Origin: Endomychus coccineus
Lineage: Eukaryota > Arthropoda > Insecta > Coleoptera > Endomychidae
Reading direction: 5' to 3'
Assembly: GCA_958510875.1 (NCBI GenBank)
Contig: OY294068.1
Span: forward strand, 199,813,997-199,877,996
Length of the DNA stretch: 64,000 nucleotides
Shown here: piece after piece, positions 46,896-58,033 of the stretch
Layout: each line of letters begins with the position of its first letter
Position numbering within the stretch: the stretch's first letter is position 1
Notes under the pieces: generated by a model
What the model saw: only the letters and a program-made list of their open reading frames with translations
Told to the model about the DNA's origin: nothing
Database searches by the model: none
Translations under genes and position numbers: made by a program

Positions 46896-47174
46896 AAGTA
46901 AGGTAAACATGAATTATCAGTCATTAATATCTTCAATACAGAAGGAAGATGCTTACAATTGTATTATGTCTATATCGAATCAAACATTTGCTGACATCTT
47001 TCTTCAATCCCTCCCAGCTCAAAGTCCTACCCATCCTTACAATTTCCAACAAGTTACCACCGATAGCTTGAGGGTATTTATTTAACTAACTACCTCTTTT
47101 GTACACGGTTTCATGATAAATACTATAATAGATGCAGACATGTGTATAAATAAATTCACAATATTTTAACTTAC

Positions 47175-47323
47175 CGTATCCCGCTCAAATTCCACCACTG
47201 TTCTGTGGCCCGACAGCAGTTTTACATAACTTACGGCCATCGGGCCACAGATCACTGTTTTAGTTGACTTTAGGTGGGGGTTTGCCATATTCCCCCACCT
47301 AAACCTTTTGCTTATAATGGGAT
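47175..47323 (-). CDS. Candidate exon of unidentified host gene (149 bp)
   Basis: On the minus strand a strong acceptor (GTTTGTTTTTTTTTGCAG) and a consensus GTAAGT donor (47169-47174) bound 149 bp that are fully open: PIISKRFRWGNMANPHLK, then VICGPMAVSYVKLLSGH and TVVEFERDT. The segment is visibly GC-richer than its flanks. It ends in phase 0, matching the phase-0 start of 42254-42347. I cannot name the protein. The intron in between would hold LINE debris and the 272-bp array. Confidence 0.5.
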
Positions 47324-48177
47324 CTGCAAAAAAAAACAAACGAAATGAGATAAAAATAAGAATAGACGAATCTCGATCACATAACAATTGATATCACATT
47401 TTCCGGTTCATTTTTAGAAAACCAGGAAATCGGAAACGTTGCATTCCCAAAAGAGTCTCATTTATGATCGCAGCAAAAACACAAGTCGGCTGCAGACGCA
47501 TTTCATTAATAAAAGTTATCTATTCTTTTCTAAATAACATGGAAACACTAATTAACATAACAATTAACACTAATTACATAACAATCGTTTATTAGTGTGA
47601 TAGAATCAGAGTTGTTAGTTCTGAGTTAGGAGAAAAAAATTACTTTAAGTAGATAATTATGATACAAATTGAAGAAACTGAAATCAAACACTTTTTGTTC
47701 GTCGCAAATGGTCCAAAAAAAATGGTAAATTATGGCCAAAACCGGTTTTTCGCGTCGTGAAAAGACGGAAAAAATGAGCTGCGGATGAACCCGATTGGAC
47801 CAGCGGTGGCTCCGCAAATTGCAAAAAACCATCGATTTTGCTCGAAATTTCAAATATTCATAACTCTTGTTCTTTTGAAGAGTAAGACCTGAAATTTTGT
47901 TAGGTTGTAGTCACCAAATACCACACACAATTTCAGCAAGATCGTATGTATACTTTTTGCAAACCGCAACTCATGCAAAAAAAGCACTTTTGTAGAATGG
48001 CCCTAAAAAAGTTGTGGTGTGGTAAAGCGCTATTTTTTTTTACGGGATCATCTTCTTCAATAGTTAATGAACAGCTTAACGAATTTTCAACCTCTTTACT
48101 TATCTTTCGTAAAAGTTGCCAAAACAATTATTTTAAATAATGGTATTTCGTACGCTTGGCTGTGTGGCGCGCGTGGA
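47324..48177. other. Non-coding stretch
   Basis: No exon or transposase was recognised. 47690-48130 has the look of a non-autonomous element (AAATATTCATAACTCTTGTTC, then a CACTTTTGTAGAATGGCC stretch), but I could not find matching ends. Confidence 0.35.
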
Positions 48178-50031
48178 TAGTCCAAGCAATAGACAGAAAT
48201 GCGTGCAGAAATTAGTACCTGGAAAAAAAAATATGAGCATATAGGAAATTGAATTTAAAGGTGAGTTTCTGATTAATGCAACTCGATCCGAAATGGCGAA
48301 CATAACCTAAAAAATTCCCAAAGTTGTAAAAAGTGGTTTTTCTCAATTAATTAAAAAACTATAGCTCGGATCGGAAAAAATTAAATGAGAAAGTTGTAGG
48401 TATTGAATAGATCTATCGATTCGTTCCATAATAATTATAAATATCATTCAACTTTTTCGAGTTATATCGAAAAAACCGTTAAAAATCGGGGTATCGAAAA
48501 GTCGTTAACTATTACGTTTTCATATGTATTGTTTTCTATACATATAGCCCATGGCAAGCTCAGAGAGCAGTTTTATTCTTAATTTGAAATATTGATTTTT
48601 TTTCAAAATATATTGATTTTTCTAAAAAAAGAGTCTCTCTTAAATTGGTTAGATCTTCTCAGGAAATGATCCTGGAGTAACAATTTTGGGCTTATTTTCT
48701 TTATGAAGAGTTGTGCTTTAATTCTATTGAAGAAACATAGCGATTTTTTCAATTTTTAGGTTTTAAAAAAGACTTTAAAAAAATGTCATCTTTTTTTAAC
48801 GTGTTTTTTTCAGATTAGTCTTACAATTTTAATTTTAGAGAAATGTCTTTGACGGAAATCGATTTCTAACATTTTTTTATGTATTGGCGAAAAAAAATTT
48901 TTCACCTACGGTCTTCTGGACCAGCGATAATTTTTTATTTCAAAAAAATCTGTAAGACGCAATACACATTATACAGAAGTGTGTTTTATGGAGGTTGATG
49001 TTAAATACCTACATTTTCAATAAAAAAATATTTGAATATGTTTCATTGATTCATAGTATTAGAAATTGAGTAACAAAGCTAAGCGTGCGCGGCTGCCGGA
49101 GCGTGAGGCGGAGTGGGGGAAGCATTGGGCGCTCGCACTGAAAACTGATTTAGTGCGTTCAAAGCAAACACGAATTTCGTATTTATTTTCGCCTTAGAAG
49201 CAAAATAGACCTATTATTTATTTTCGAATAGTTATTTTTGTATTAAGTGCGTAAAATGAGTGCAGGTCGAGGCCAAAAATTCTCTCGAATGTGCCATGAA
49301 ACATGAATTTTATACACGAAATACAAACAACATTTTTTGTACAACTGTGAATGTGAATTTACATAGTCTGAAATATATTAAAAATAAATACTTCCAATAT
49401 AATTTCACAGCATCCAGTGGTCTTTTTGTGTCGTTACTATAGGAACGGTTTGTTGGCACGCCGCGTGTTTGACTGTGTTTGCTCGTAGTTGCTTCAATTT
49501 CAACATGTTGGGAGTAATTGTTCAAACTTTACTAACAATTATTATTTCAATAAATGAAATTGTTTTATGATAAATAATCAATTAATAATTGACTCTGATA
49601 TAAATAAATCCTTCATAAAGTAATATTTCATGTTTATTTTGTGAATTATTTTGGCAGTGAAAAAAAGTAAATATTTACGCATCAATAGAGATGCAGAAAT
49701 GTCAAGTTTTTTTGACAGTTGCACAAAAACTGTATTTTCCGTGTAATACGTCATAGCAGCAGCATATTCCACAAGTGAACGATAGTGTACAATAATACAA
49801 GTTCTGTTCAAAGAGAAAAAAACTTGAGGCATTAAGTGGAGAATACTGTTTTGATAATAAATCGTAATTTGAATGACAAAAAGTGAAACAAATTAGAAAT
49901 GTAAAAAATGAATATTTCCGAGTCTATTTTGATTCTAAGGCAAAAATAAATACGGTATTCGTGTTCATCTCGTCGAGCTACCCCAGATTAAGTACAATAC
50001 GATTTTTGTACGCTATCTATGAGCCGAAATA

Positions 50032-50941
50032 CAGGGGTCGGCATAAGTCAGGCACCAAATTTGCATTAAATAAGTCAGGCAAGAAATTTGCATTAAGAGA
50101 AAAAAATGCAGCGTCAAAATGAATTTATTCAAAGAAATTACAAAAGGGATTCGAAAAGGGTTACTGTAAGCGTTCAAATTGATACCCATCTTGATCAATG
50201 CATTTACTGCAACGTTTCTCAACGGAAAGGCAAGTCAGGCGAAGCACGTCAAGCTGTCCACGAAGATTTTCAAATTCTTCTTCAATTGCAGTTCGGAGGA
50301 CGGGGAGGGTGCATGGTCCTCTTGCAAAAACGCGGTCCTTGAGAATGCCCTAGAGGAAGAAATCACAGGGTGTCAGGTCACATGACCGTGCGGGCCACTC
50401 AACGACTCCTCGTCTGCCTATCCATTCTCCAAAATGAACATTAAGGTACTCCCGCACACATAACTCGTAGTGCGGCGAAGCTCCATCCTGCATGAAATAA
50501 CGGATGTTCGCGAGTGTTGGATCGTTGTCCATTTGCCCACGTAAATCTTCGAGCATTTCCAGATAAATTTGGCCCATCACGTTACCCTCAAAAAAGTACG
50601 GGCCCACGAGACCTCCCGCATGGATACCTGCCCACACACACACCCCAGGCAGGTTTAATTCTTCTTCAATGAAAACGTGAGGATTCTGGTCGTTCCAGTA
50701 CACGCAGTTCGGAAATTGTTGTTGAAATTGGGTAAACATAGTTTCGTAATCCGCGTTCGTACGAAGATACGACGTAACAAAAAAAACTCTTTCTTGAAGC
50801 GTGAACTTGTATCGGTTATTCATTCTGAAAACTCGTCTACTCGACGAGCACGTGTTATCATGACACCGACACAACTGTCTGAAGCGTTGCCGGACTTATG
50901 CCGATTTTTCGAGAACGTTGCCTGACTTTTGCCGACCCCTG
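50032..50941 (-). mobile_element. Deleted mariner-superfamily element, 910 bp
   Basis: The ends are CAGGGGTCGGCATAAGTCAG and, inverted, CAGGGGTCGGCAAAAGTCAG, flanked by TA (50030-50031 and 50942-50943). The TIRs continue imperfectly for about 60 bp with repeated AAGTC.GGCA motifs. The interior holds a transposase with both an internal and a 3' deletion, so this copy is non-autonomous. It sits in the loop of foldback element 4. Confidence 0.9.
50350..50874 (-). pseudogene. Internally deleted mariner-like transposase
   Basis: The 174-codon frame is open, but its pieces are displaced. MNNRYKFTLQERVFFV begins the N-terminal helix-turn-helix; at about QQFPNCVYWNDQNPHVF the protein jumps straight into the catalytic half, missing the rest of the DNA-binding region and the first catalytic Asp. 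VCVWAGIHAGGLVGP, FMQDGASPHY (second Asp) and WPARSCDLTPCDFFL (third Asp) follow. The P of SPD is C here. The frame ends by losing the C-terminus. Forty residues separate the second and third Asp. It cannot catalyse transposition, but in principle a DNA-binding fragment could still be made. Confidence 0.85.
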
Positions 50942-51914
50942 TATTGAAGATTTTGCAACCACAAGCCACTTAGAACGCACTAAATCAGTTTTCAGTGCGA
51001 GCGCGCAATGCTTCCCCATTCCGCCTCACGCTCCGACAGCCACGCACGCTTTGCTTTGTTACTCAATTTCTAATACTATGAATCAATGAAACATATCCAA
51101 ATAAAACACACTTCTGTATAATGTGTATTGCGTCTTACAGATTTTTTTGAAATAAAAAAATTATTGCTGGTCCAGAAGATCGTAGGTGAAAAAATTTTTT
51201 TTTCCAATACGTAAAAAAATGTTAGAAATCGATTTCCGTCAAAGACATTTCTCTAGAATTAAAATTGTAAAACTAATGTGAAAAAACACGTTAAAAAAAG
51301 ATGACATTTTTTAAAAGTATTTTTTTCACCCTAAAAATTGAAAAAATCGCTACGTTTCTTCAATAAAATTATAGCACAACTCTTTATAAAGAAAATAAAC
51401 CAAAATTGTTACTCCAGGACCATTTCCTGAGAAGATCCAGCCAATTTATGAGAGGCTCTTTTCTTAGAAAAATCAATATATTTTGAAAAAAAATCAATAT
51501 TTCAAATTGAGAAAAAAATAGCTCTCTTAGCTTGCCATGGGCTATATATACAGGAAACAATACATATGAAAACGTAATAGTTAACGACTTCTCGATACCC
51601 CTATTTTTAACGGTTTTTTCGATATAACTCAAAAAAGATGAATGATATTTATAATTATTATGGGACGAATCGATAGATCTATTCAATACCTACAAATTTT
51701 TCATTTAACTTTTTCCAATCCGAGCTATAGTTTTTTAATTAATTGAGAAAAACCACTTTTTGCAACTTTGGGAATTTTTAGGTTATGTTCGCCATTTCGG
51801 ATCGAGTTGCATTAATCAGAAACTCAACTTTAAATTCAATTTCCTATACGCTCATATATTTTTTTTCCAGGTATTAATTTCTGCACGTATTTCTGTCTAT
51901 TGCTTGGACTAGGA

Positions 51915-53500
51915 AGGGAGAGTCGCCGCGCTAGATCACGCACACTCTACCGCAGCTCGGCTATCCGGCGATTTCGTTCGTTTTGGACTTTCGTCAAAGC
52001 AAATGGTAGGATTCCATTTAATTTCCTTCCCCAAGCAAAGATGACGGCACACTGGCTACTACACCACAAGAATGAGCCAAAATTGGAATGTTTGCAGCAG
52101 CAAATTACACTTTAGAACTACGAGGGAAAGATCCTCTTAATATTGCTGCCATCGAAAGCCATATGCCTAAATAGTAAATAGTACAGCAATGTGACCTTAA
52201 CCAAATTGAAGGTAGTTACATGCGAAATAAATGTGTGAAAACCGGAAGTAAAAAAAAGGGTGATTTCCTAGAAGTAGATGTATATATTTTTGTCTTTTTT
52301 CGCATTTTTCTCTGAAAATATGCATTTTAGAGAAAGAATACAGGACTGGAAAATTGTTGAGCGGAAAATTTCCGATCGATGTGAGTCATTTAAATTTTCA
52401 TTTAGTTTACAAGAAAGCGCTAAAGTAAATATATATAAGTTTCTTGTATTTTTTCAAGTTATGAAAATTAACAATTCTCCTCGTCAATACGTTATAAGTC
52501 ATACCAAATTGAAGGTTTCTATGAAAGGGATGAATCTGTGGCAATTGAAAGAAAACGTTATTTCCGAGAAACAAATATTATACAAGGTGTTTCAGAAAGA
52601 CTTACCGTAAATGCAGAGGCCGGTAGATTTTACAAAAATAATCAGATTTTCCATATAAACATTTTTCTCGGAAAATATGCGTTTAGAGAAGAAATGCAGA
52701 AGTTAAAAATTATAAAGCGGAAAATTTCCAATCGATATAGGTCTTTCACAATTTCATTTAGTTTGCGATTCCTTCGCTAGAGTGCGCCAATATGGAATTT
52801 TTCACAAGTGGAAGTGATGTAGAAAATACATTGAAACAAAATTAAGAACATCTAGTAATTAGTTAATTTGTATTACTGTTATTACATGTGTAAATAGTTG
52901 AAATTGAAAAAAAATTGTTACATTATTTTTATATCATTAAAAAATATCTTAAAAAAATCTTGGTTTTCAATTATCTACCTGCATTCCATGCTCTAATGTT
53001 CCTTTAATCTATTTATTTATAAATCATAACAATTTTTCATGGATTCAAAGTAATGAATTAAACATTCAAAAAACCCAAAAAAAATATTCACAACCTTGCA
53101 AAATAAGGTCGTGAAAGATGATATACTCCATTACTCGGAAATTTTCCTTTTTTTTTTTAATTTGAGGTGTCAGGCTTATTTTTTCTAACAATTATCAATT
53201 TACTTCACAAGAGATTTTTTTCACAAATTCCAAATTTTTTGGTTGAAATCAAAACAAAGTATATGCATATATACCTACATATAATCATATCAGCATTTGC
53301 GCGCTCTAGCGAGAGAATCGCAAACTAAATGAAAATGTGAAATTGCGATTGGAAATTTTCCGTTGTATAATTTTTGATTTCTGTATTTTTTCTCTAAATC
53401 GCATATTATCCGAAGAAAATGCGTTAAAACACGGAAGACGTAAAAAGTGAGATATATACCTATAGTTCAAGAATAACCCTTTTTTAAGGGTGCGGGTTAT
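51915..53500. repeat. Region of inverted and direct repeats around 52.3-53.4 kb
   Basis: Segments at 52300-52420 and 52670-52790 are direct relatives (GCGGAAAATTTCC.ATCGAT, then TTTCATTTAGTTT.C). A relative of both lies inverted at about 53300-53420, where GCGCGCTCTAGCGAGAGAATC mirrors GATTCCTTCGCTAGAGTGCGC. 52583-52668 is a mariner-type TIR piece related to the left end of the element at 54870. No coding content is seen. It looks like one or two decayed foldback or long-TIR elements whose outer ends I could not fix. Confidence 0.6.
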
Positions 53501-54869
53501 GATAGATTAATCTCTTATGTGATTACCTGCAATTTGGTAAAGCTCACAAGACATTTTCCGATGAAACCACAAAATTCTCCCATAAAATGTCGGAAAATTG
53601 TTCAAAAAAGTTATATATACACGATTTGGCGCAATGTAGCAGGAAATTTTCGAACTACAGGAAAATATAAAAGCTCCATATCTCTACAATTTAATTTGCG
53701 AAAAGAAAAGAAGAAAAAAAATTTTTTCCCCAACTTTTACATTTCCACTCCGCCACTATAACAGTTTTTCAGAAAAATTCGCAAGAATAAAAACATATTA
53801 TTTTGGGCCTAAAAGTTAAGTCTATTACTTTTTCAATGCTTACCCAAAATTTTAAGTTACGGAACCCGCGATAAAAGAGGTGTTTTCTACCATTTCTGAA
53901 TTGACTTTTTTTTACCTTTTCTATTAATGTCACTACTATCCTATTGCACCAGGTATCAAATAAGAGATTCTGGTCATTTCAGCGCTTCGTTGATTAGACT
54001 ATTTAAGATTTTACACATCATTCAGGATAAAAGTAATAAGTTGAAATTGCAGGAATCCTTGTTCGTTTATGAGAAAATGACTATATACAGGTTGAGTTTA
54101 AGAGACCGGTTTATTCAGATTCAATTAATTGGGATGAAGGTTCGACAAAGATTGGAGCTAGGATGGTGTGATTTATTGAAGCGCCTAAACCTTTTAAACA
54201 GTGGAAAGCGGTTTACTTGCCTATCTTGTGCAGCAATACATGCGTTTGGCTCGTTTCAACTCACAAGAGTTTTGAATGTAGCTATTCGTAAAACTCAAGC
54301 TGTATATTTCTGTGTATTTATTTTATGTGATAATAAATTTTGAAAAAATAAAAAACTTTTTTGAACTGTCGTTCGCCAGTATGTATTTCTCAAAGTATAT
54401 TCGATGATGAAAAGATTCATACGGCGAAATTAGCATATTTTGAAAAATAAACAATTTTTTGAACTTAATGAGGTAAAGAGATTTTGATCAGTGATAACAA
54501 TAATATAAATGTTCACTATATGCAGGAAATGACGACATAGTTAGTAATTAAATGTGATAACAATTTCAACAATTTCTCTAAAGAAGTTTCAAGCTATTTC
54601 CGTCAAACCAGGAATATTTCGTTGTAATAGTTGGTAACACGTTCCAGGGTCGTGAAGCACACGAAAGAGATTTTGAATGTTGACGATTTTATACAGAGTG
54701 CAATTTAGAATGTTACTTTTGCTATGTTAAAAACAAAGAACATTATAACTTTAATCACACTAAAAGAAAAACTTCTAGAAAGTAAAATTTGCTGATTGAT
54801 ACGCAGGTTTCATCTCTAGTGTTATATTCAAATGATATTCAATCGTCCAATAATGAATACTATTATATA
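53501..54869. other. Unassigned AT-rich stretch
   Basis: No gene is recognised. The 138-codon plus frame at 53927-54343 shows no motif I know and lacks coding-like neighbours. Nothing repetitive is evident. Confidence 0.35.
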
Positions 54870-56605
54870 CAGGATGTTTAAGAAAGACCTCCTGCAAATG
54901 CAGGGGACGGTAGATTTGACAAAAATATTCAGATTTTTCATATAAACTATGATCCTATCTTTTTTCGTTTCGGAGATACAGGGCGCATTGAATTTAATTT
55001 TTTTAAGCGAAATTTTGCTGTAGGTCCTGTGCAGCTACAGATATTTTATTGAAATCTGGCACTAGAGGGTTTCAGAAGACGCCGAATAAGACAACTTACC
55101 TAGTTTCAGATCATGCGGTAGAGGGCGCTGTGTGCGCGACTTTTCGGCGATTCTTTTAGCCTTAACTTTTTTGAGAATAATTTTTTTGTTTTCTTTGCAC
55201 GTTTTTCTACTTTACAATTTTATTTCAAACAAATAATGTACTCCTGTTGAGGGTCTCAAAATTTCACCGTTTTCGAGAAAAACGCGTTTAAATGAACATA
55301 ACAAATTTATTTACTACCAAAATCGCTTATGTTCATGTAAACGCGTTTTTCTCGAACTTTGAAACAAAAAAAATATCGACCTGCGGTTTTCAGTTTTTTT
55401 TGCAAATTTAATCTAATTTCCGATTATCATGTCATAGCTATACCGTATGATTTAAGTTTTTGGTATGAAATCAATAAAACCGTTATCATTACAAATTACG
55501 CCCTCTGGCATTTTTATTAGGAACTATCGTGTACCAATAGATACGACAATTCAAAGTACGTACCTTCTCTTCTATACAAATCAAAGCTTACTAAAATCGA
55601 ATGAGTTGAGTAGGTATGGGGTCACCCCAGATAGTCTTATCAGATGTCGGTCACTGTATTACCGGTCGTGAGGTTTGAGGTCACTGTATTACCGACAAAA
55701 AGCATGTGTCAAACACGTGTCAAACACTTGTCTGCATTTTGGAACACTTGTCAAAACAGGTGTCTGAATGTTGAAACATGATTCTGAATGTTGAAACACG
55801 TGTCTGAAAGTTGAAACACGTGTCTGAATGTTGAAACACATGTTTGACACCTGCATTCGTGACAGTGATCTAAAACCTCCCGGCCGTTAATAGAGTGACC
55901 GACATCCAACTGTCTGGGGCTGTCTGCCCAAGGTGACCCCATACCTACTGAGTTGTTTAGAAGCTACATTGATTTACATTATTACATTTTCAATAGCTTC
56001 CCCCACTCTTATCAAGGTCGGTATGCCAATGGGCTTTGAACCAAAATGATGTAAGATTGTCTAACCTTTCTAATGATGTTAACAAAGATATACCTTAATG
56101 AGAGAATCCGGAGAAACGAGTTTAAACGAACATAACACAAACTCATTGCCAAATTTACTTACTACCCAAATAGCGTATGTTCATTTAAACGCGTTTTTCT
56201 CGAAAACGGTGAGATTTTGCGAACCTCAACAAGAGTACTTTATTTGTTTGCAATATAATTGTAAACCAGGAAAATGTACATGGAAACAAAAAAATTATTC
56301 TCAAAAAAGTTAAGGCTAGAAGAAACGCCAAAAAGCCGCACACCCAGCGCCCTCTGCCGCATAATTTGAAACTAACTAAACCATCTTATTCGGCGTCCTC
56401 TGAAACCTCCCCGAGTACCAGATTTCAACGGAATATCTGTAACTGCACAGGAGCTACAGAAAAATTTTGTTCAAGAAAAATTAAATTGAACGCCCGTATC
56501 TCCGAAACGGAAGAAGATAGGACCATAGTTTATATGAAAAAACTAATTATTTTTGTAAAATCTACCGTCCCCTGCATTTACGGGAGGTCTTTCTGTAACA
56601 CCCTG
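54870..56605. mobile_element. Long-TIR mariner-type non-autonomous element
   Basis: The left end CAGGATGTTTAAGAAAGACC and the right end, inverted, CAGGGTGTTACAGAAAGACC are flanked by TA (54868-54869 and 56606-56607). The inverted arms are about 480 bp each (54870-55345 and about 56125-56605), with shared blocks such as TAGAGGGCGC/GCGCCCTCT and CGTTTTCGAGAAAAACGCG. No transposase is present between them; the core holds a separate 339-bp insertion at 55610-55948. TIR design resembles the mariner-type element at 14401. Confidence 0.85.
55610..55948. mobile_element. Nested small inverted-repeat element (339 bp, 8-bp duplication)
   Basis: Termini GTAGGTATGGGGTCACC and GGTGACCCCATACCTAC form a 17-bp perfect inverted repeat. 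Flanks TGAGTTGA (55602-55609) and TGAGTTGT (55949-55956) agree at seven of eight positions, as expected for an old 8-bp duplication of the hAT kind. The inside holds a GTATTACCGGTC/GACCGAC pair and several imperfect 20-bp repeats around TTGAAACACGTGTCTGAATG. No coding content. Confidence 0.7.
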
Positions 56606-56805
56606 TATAATATTCTAATAGATCGCGTCATAACCCCCGTTGTCAAGTTGGGTCAGTTTCATCTTAGAAAAAAGGATTTCCAAGTACATGACAATGATTA
56701 CATATGTTTAATATAACAATAATTGACACATATAGACCTTATTTACTTAGCAGTTTCACGTACAATTACAAAATATAGTAAGAATGGTATTCGAAACGTT
56801 CAAAT

Positions 56806-57373
56806 CAGTGGCGGATCGTGAATTTTTGAGAGAGGAGGCTGGACATAAAAAACGTTTTTGTAAAAATATACTCTATTCACAGCCTTTTAACCTTTGCACA
56901 CCGACCGACCAGATACTTCACTGACAAAATTGATTGTTACCCAGCAAGAACCAACGTGGAGGTATAGAGTTTCTCTTGGCAAAAAATTATTTTGTTCGTT
57001 TTTTGTCTTTTATTTTTTTTGGATTTTTAATATTTTTTCTTTTTTTTGGAATTTTTCATTATTTGTTTTTTTTAATTAATTTTATTAACTTTTTTTTATA
57101 TATTAACGAAATTCTACGGTCTTTAGTTTGCGAAAAATGATCAATAATATTATCAAAAAATGTATCATTTTGTTTTAAGTGTTTTACTAAATCTTTTTCA
57201 ATAGATATTAAACTAACATTGTATAAACGATTTTGGCCCATTGTATTTGGCATGTAAGTTTTAATTCGTTTGAGAGTAGAAAATGATCTATCCACCGATG
57301 CCGACGTGACAGGAATTAATTTTAGAGTTGCACAAAAAGCAACAAGATCTGAAAGTTTATATTTTACATACAA
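56806..57373 (-). mobile_element. hAT element fragment
   Basis: CAGTGGCGGATC at 56806 is the classic terminal motif of a group of insect hAT elements; the preceding eight bases are GTTCAAAT. The hAT C-terminal coding piece follows on the minus strand at 57059-57373. The other terminus was not found in the next several hundred bases, so the element is truncated. Confidence 0.65.
57059..57373 (-). pseudogene. hAT transposase C-terminal (dimerisation) domain
   Basis: The 104-codon minus frame reads LIPVTSASVDRSFSTLKRIK, then TYMPNTMGQNRLYNVSLISI. This is the hAT dimerisation domain (P.TSAS.ERSFS.LKRIK.Y.R.TM.Q.RL..L.L..I). Here E of ERSFS is D, and LALL has become VSLI. It ends with a Lys-rich tail. 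No zinc finger or catalytic domain is found upstream, so only the last exon-like part survives. Confidence 0.85.
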
Positions 57374-58033
57374 AAGAATGCAATTCTTCTACAAACCCAC
57401 TTGATAGAGCACGCAATTTTGCCAATGAACTTAACATTAATGTAAATACTGATTCATTTCACTTAAATTTCAACTCGATTAAATGTCTATTGGATACAAA
57501 ATAATTATTTATTTACTCCAATTGTCAACAATCAATTGTATTCATTAATGGGATTAACTCGTGAACATATTACATAAGTAAATAAATGGATTATTACATT
57601 CAATAATAATTAGTATTAATATTGTACAATTACGTTAATTTTCTTATTTTTTATTCTTCAGGTTTAGTATTTGTTACAATGTAAAATTTGAAGTATTTAT
57701 CATTTTCTCTTAGGGTATCAATGGGGTATTACGTGATTAATATAGAAAAATTTAAAAATTTATCAAATCAGACAAAATCGAGAGCAACATATTACGCAAA
57801 ACATGGAGTTTAGGTTTATCAGATATTAACTGTTTCATCATATCGTCAACATTCACTTTACGGTGAATAAAATTATTCTCTACCAAATCAGATTTTAACT
57901 ATTTCAACATATGGCATTCTTACTAAATCCAAGACAGTACAGTGTATGTACATTTTGATGGTGATCAAATCGAAACTTACTCATGACACGTGTGCACGTG
58001 TGCGTGTGTTTGCGTGCGAGTGTGTGTTATATT
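57374..58033. other. AT-rich spacer with a (GT)-rich tract
   Basis: No gene is seen. 57984-58026 is a GTGTGCGTGTGTTTGCGTGCG-type purine/pyrimidine tract directly before the 138-bp satellite. Confidence 0.5.

Larger units (their letters stand above)
48178..51911. mobile_element. Foldback-type element 4 (TIR TAGTCCAAGC, TSD GGA)
   Basis: The ends are TAGTCCAAGCAATAGACAGA and TCTGTCTATTGCTTGGACTA, flanked by GGA (48175-48177 and 51912-51914). The inverted arms are long: 48178-49160 (983 bp) and 50973-51911 (939 bp), sharing ATAGCTCGGATC-type, TCGATAGATCTATTCAATACC-type and GCTCTCTGAGC-type blocks through to GATTTAGTGCGTTC. The loop (49161-50972) contains a deleted mariner and about 900 bp of other sequence. 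That includes AAAATGAGTGCAGGTCGAGG near 49254, which opens a 16-codon frame and might be a scrap of the family's own gene. The arms do not show the GATCACGATTCCG subrepeats of elements 1 and 3. Confidence 0.82.

Noticed and set aside
53927..54343. 138-residue plus-strand frame
   Set aside because: No recognisable motif, AT-driven composition, no splice or promoter support.
56930..57140. Hydrophobic plus-strand frames (FFGFLIFFLFF-type) as a membrane protein
   Set aside because: They are produced by a poly-T tract antisense to the Lys-rich tail of the hAT fragment.
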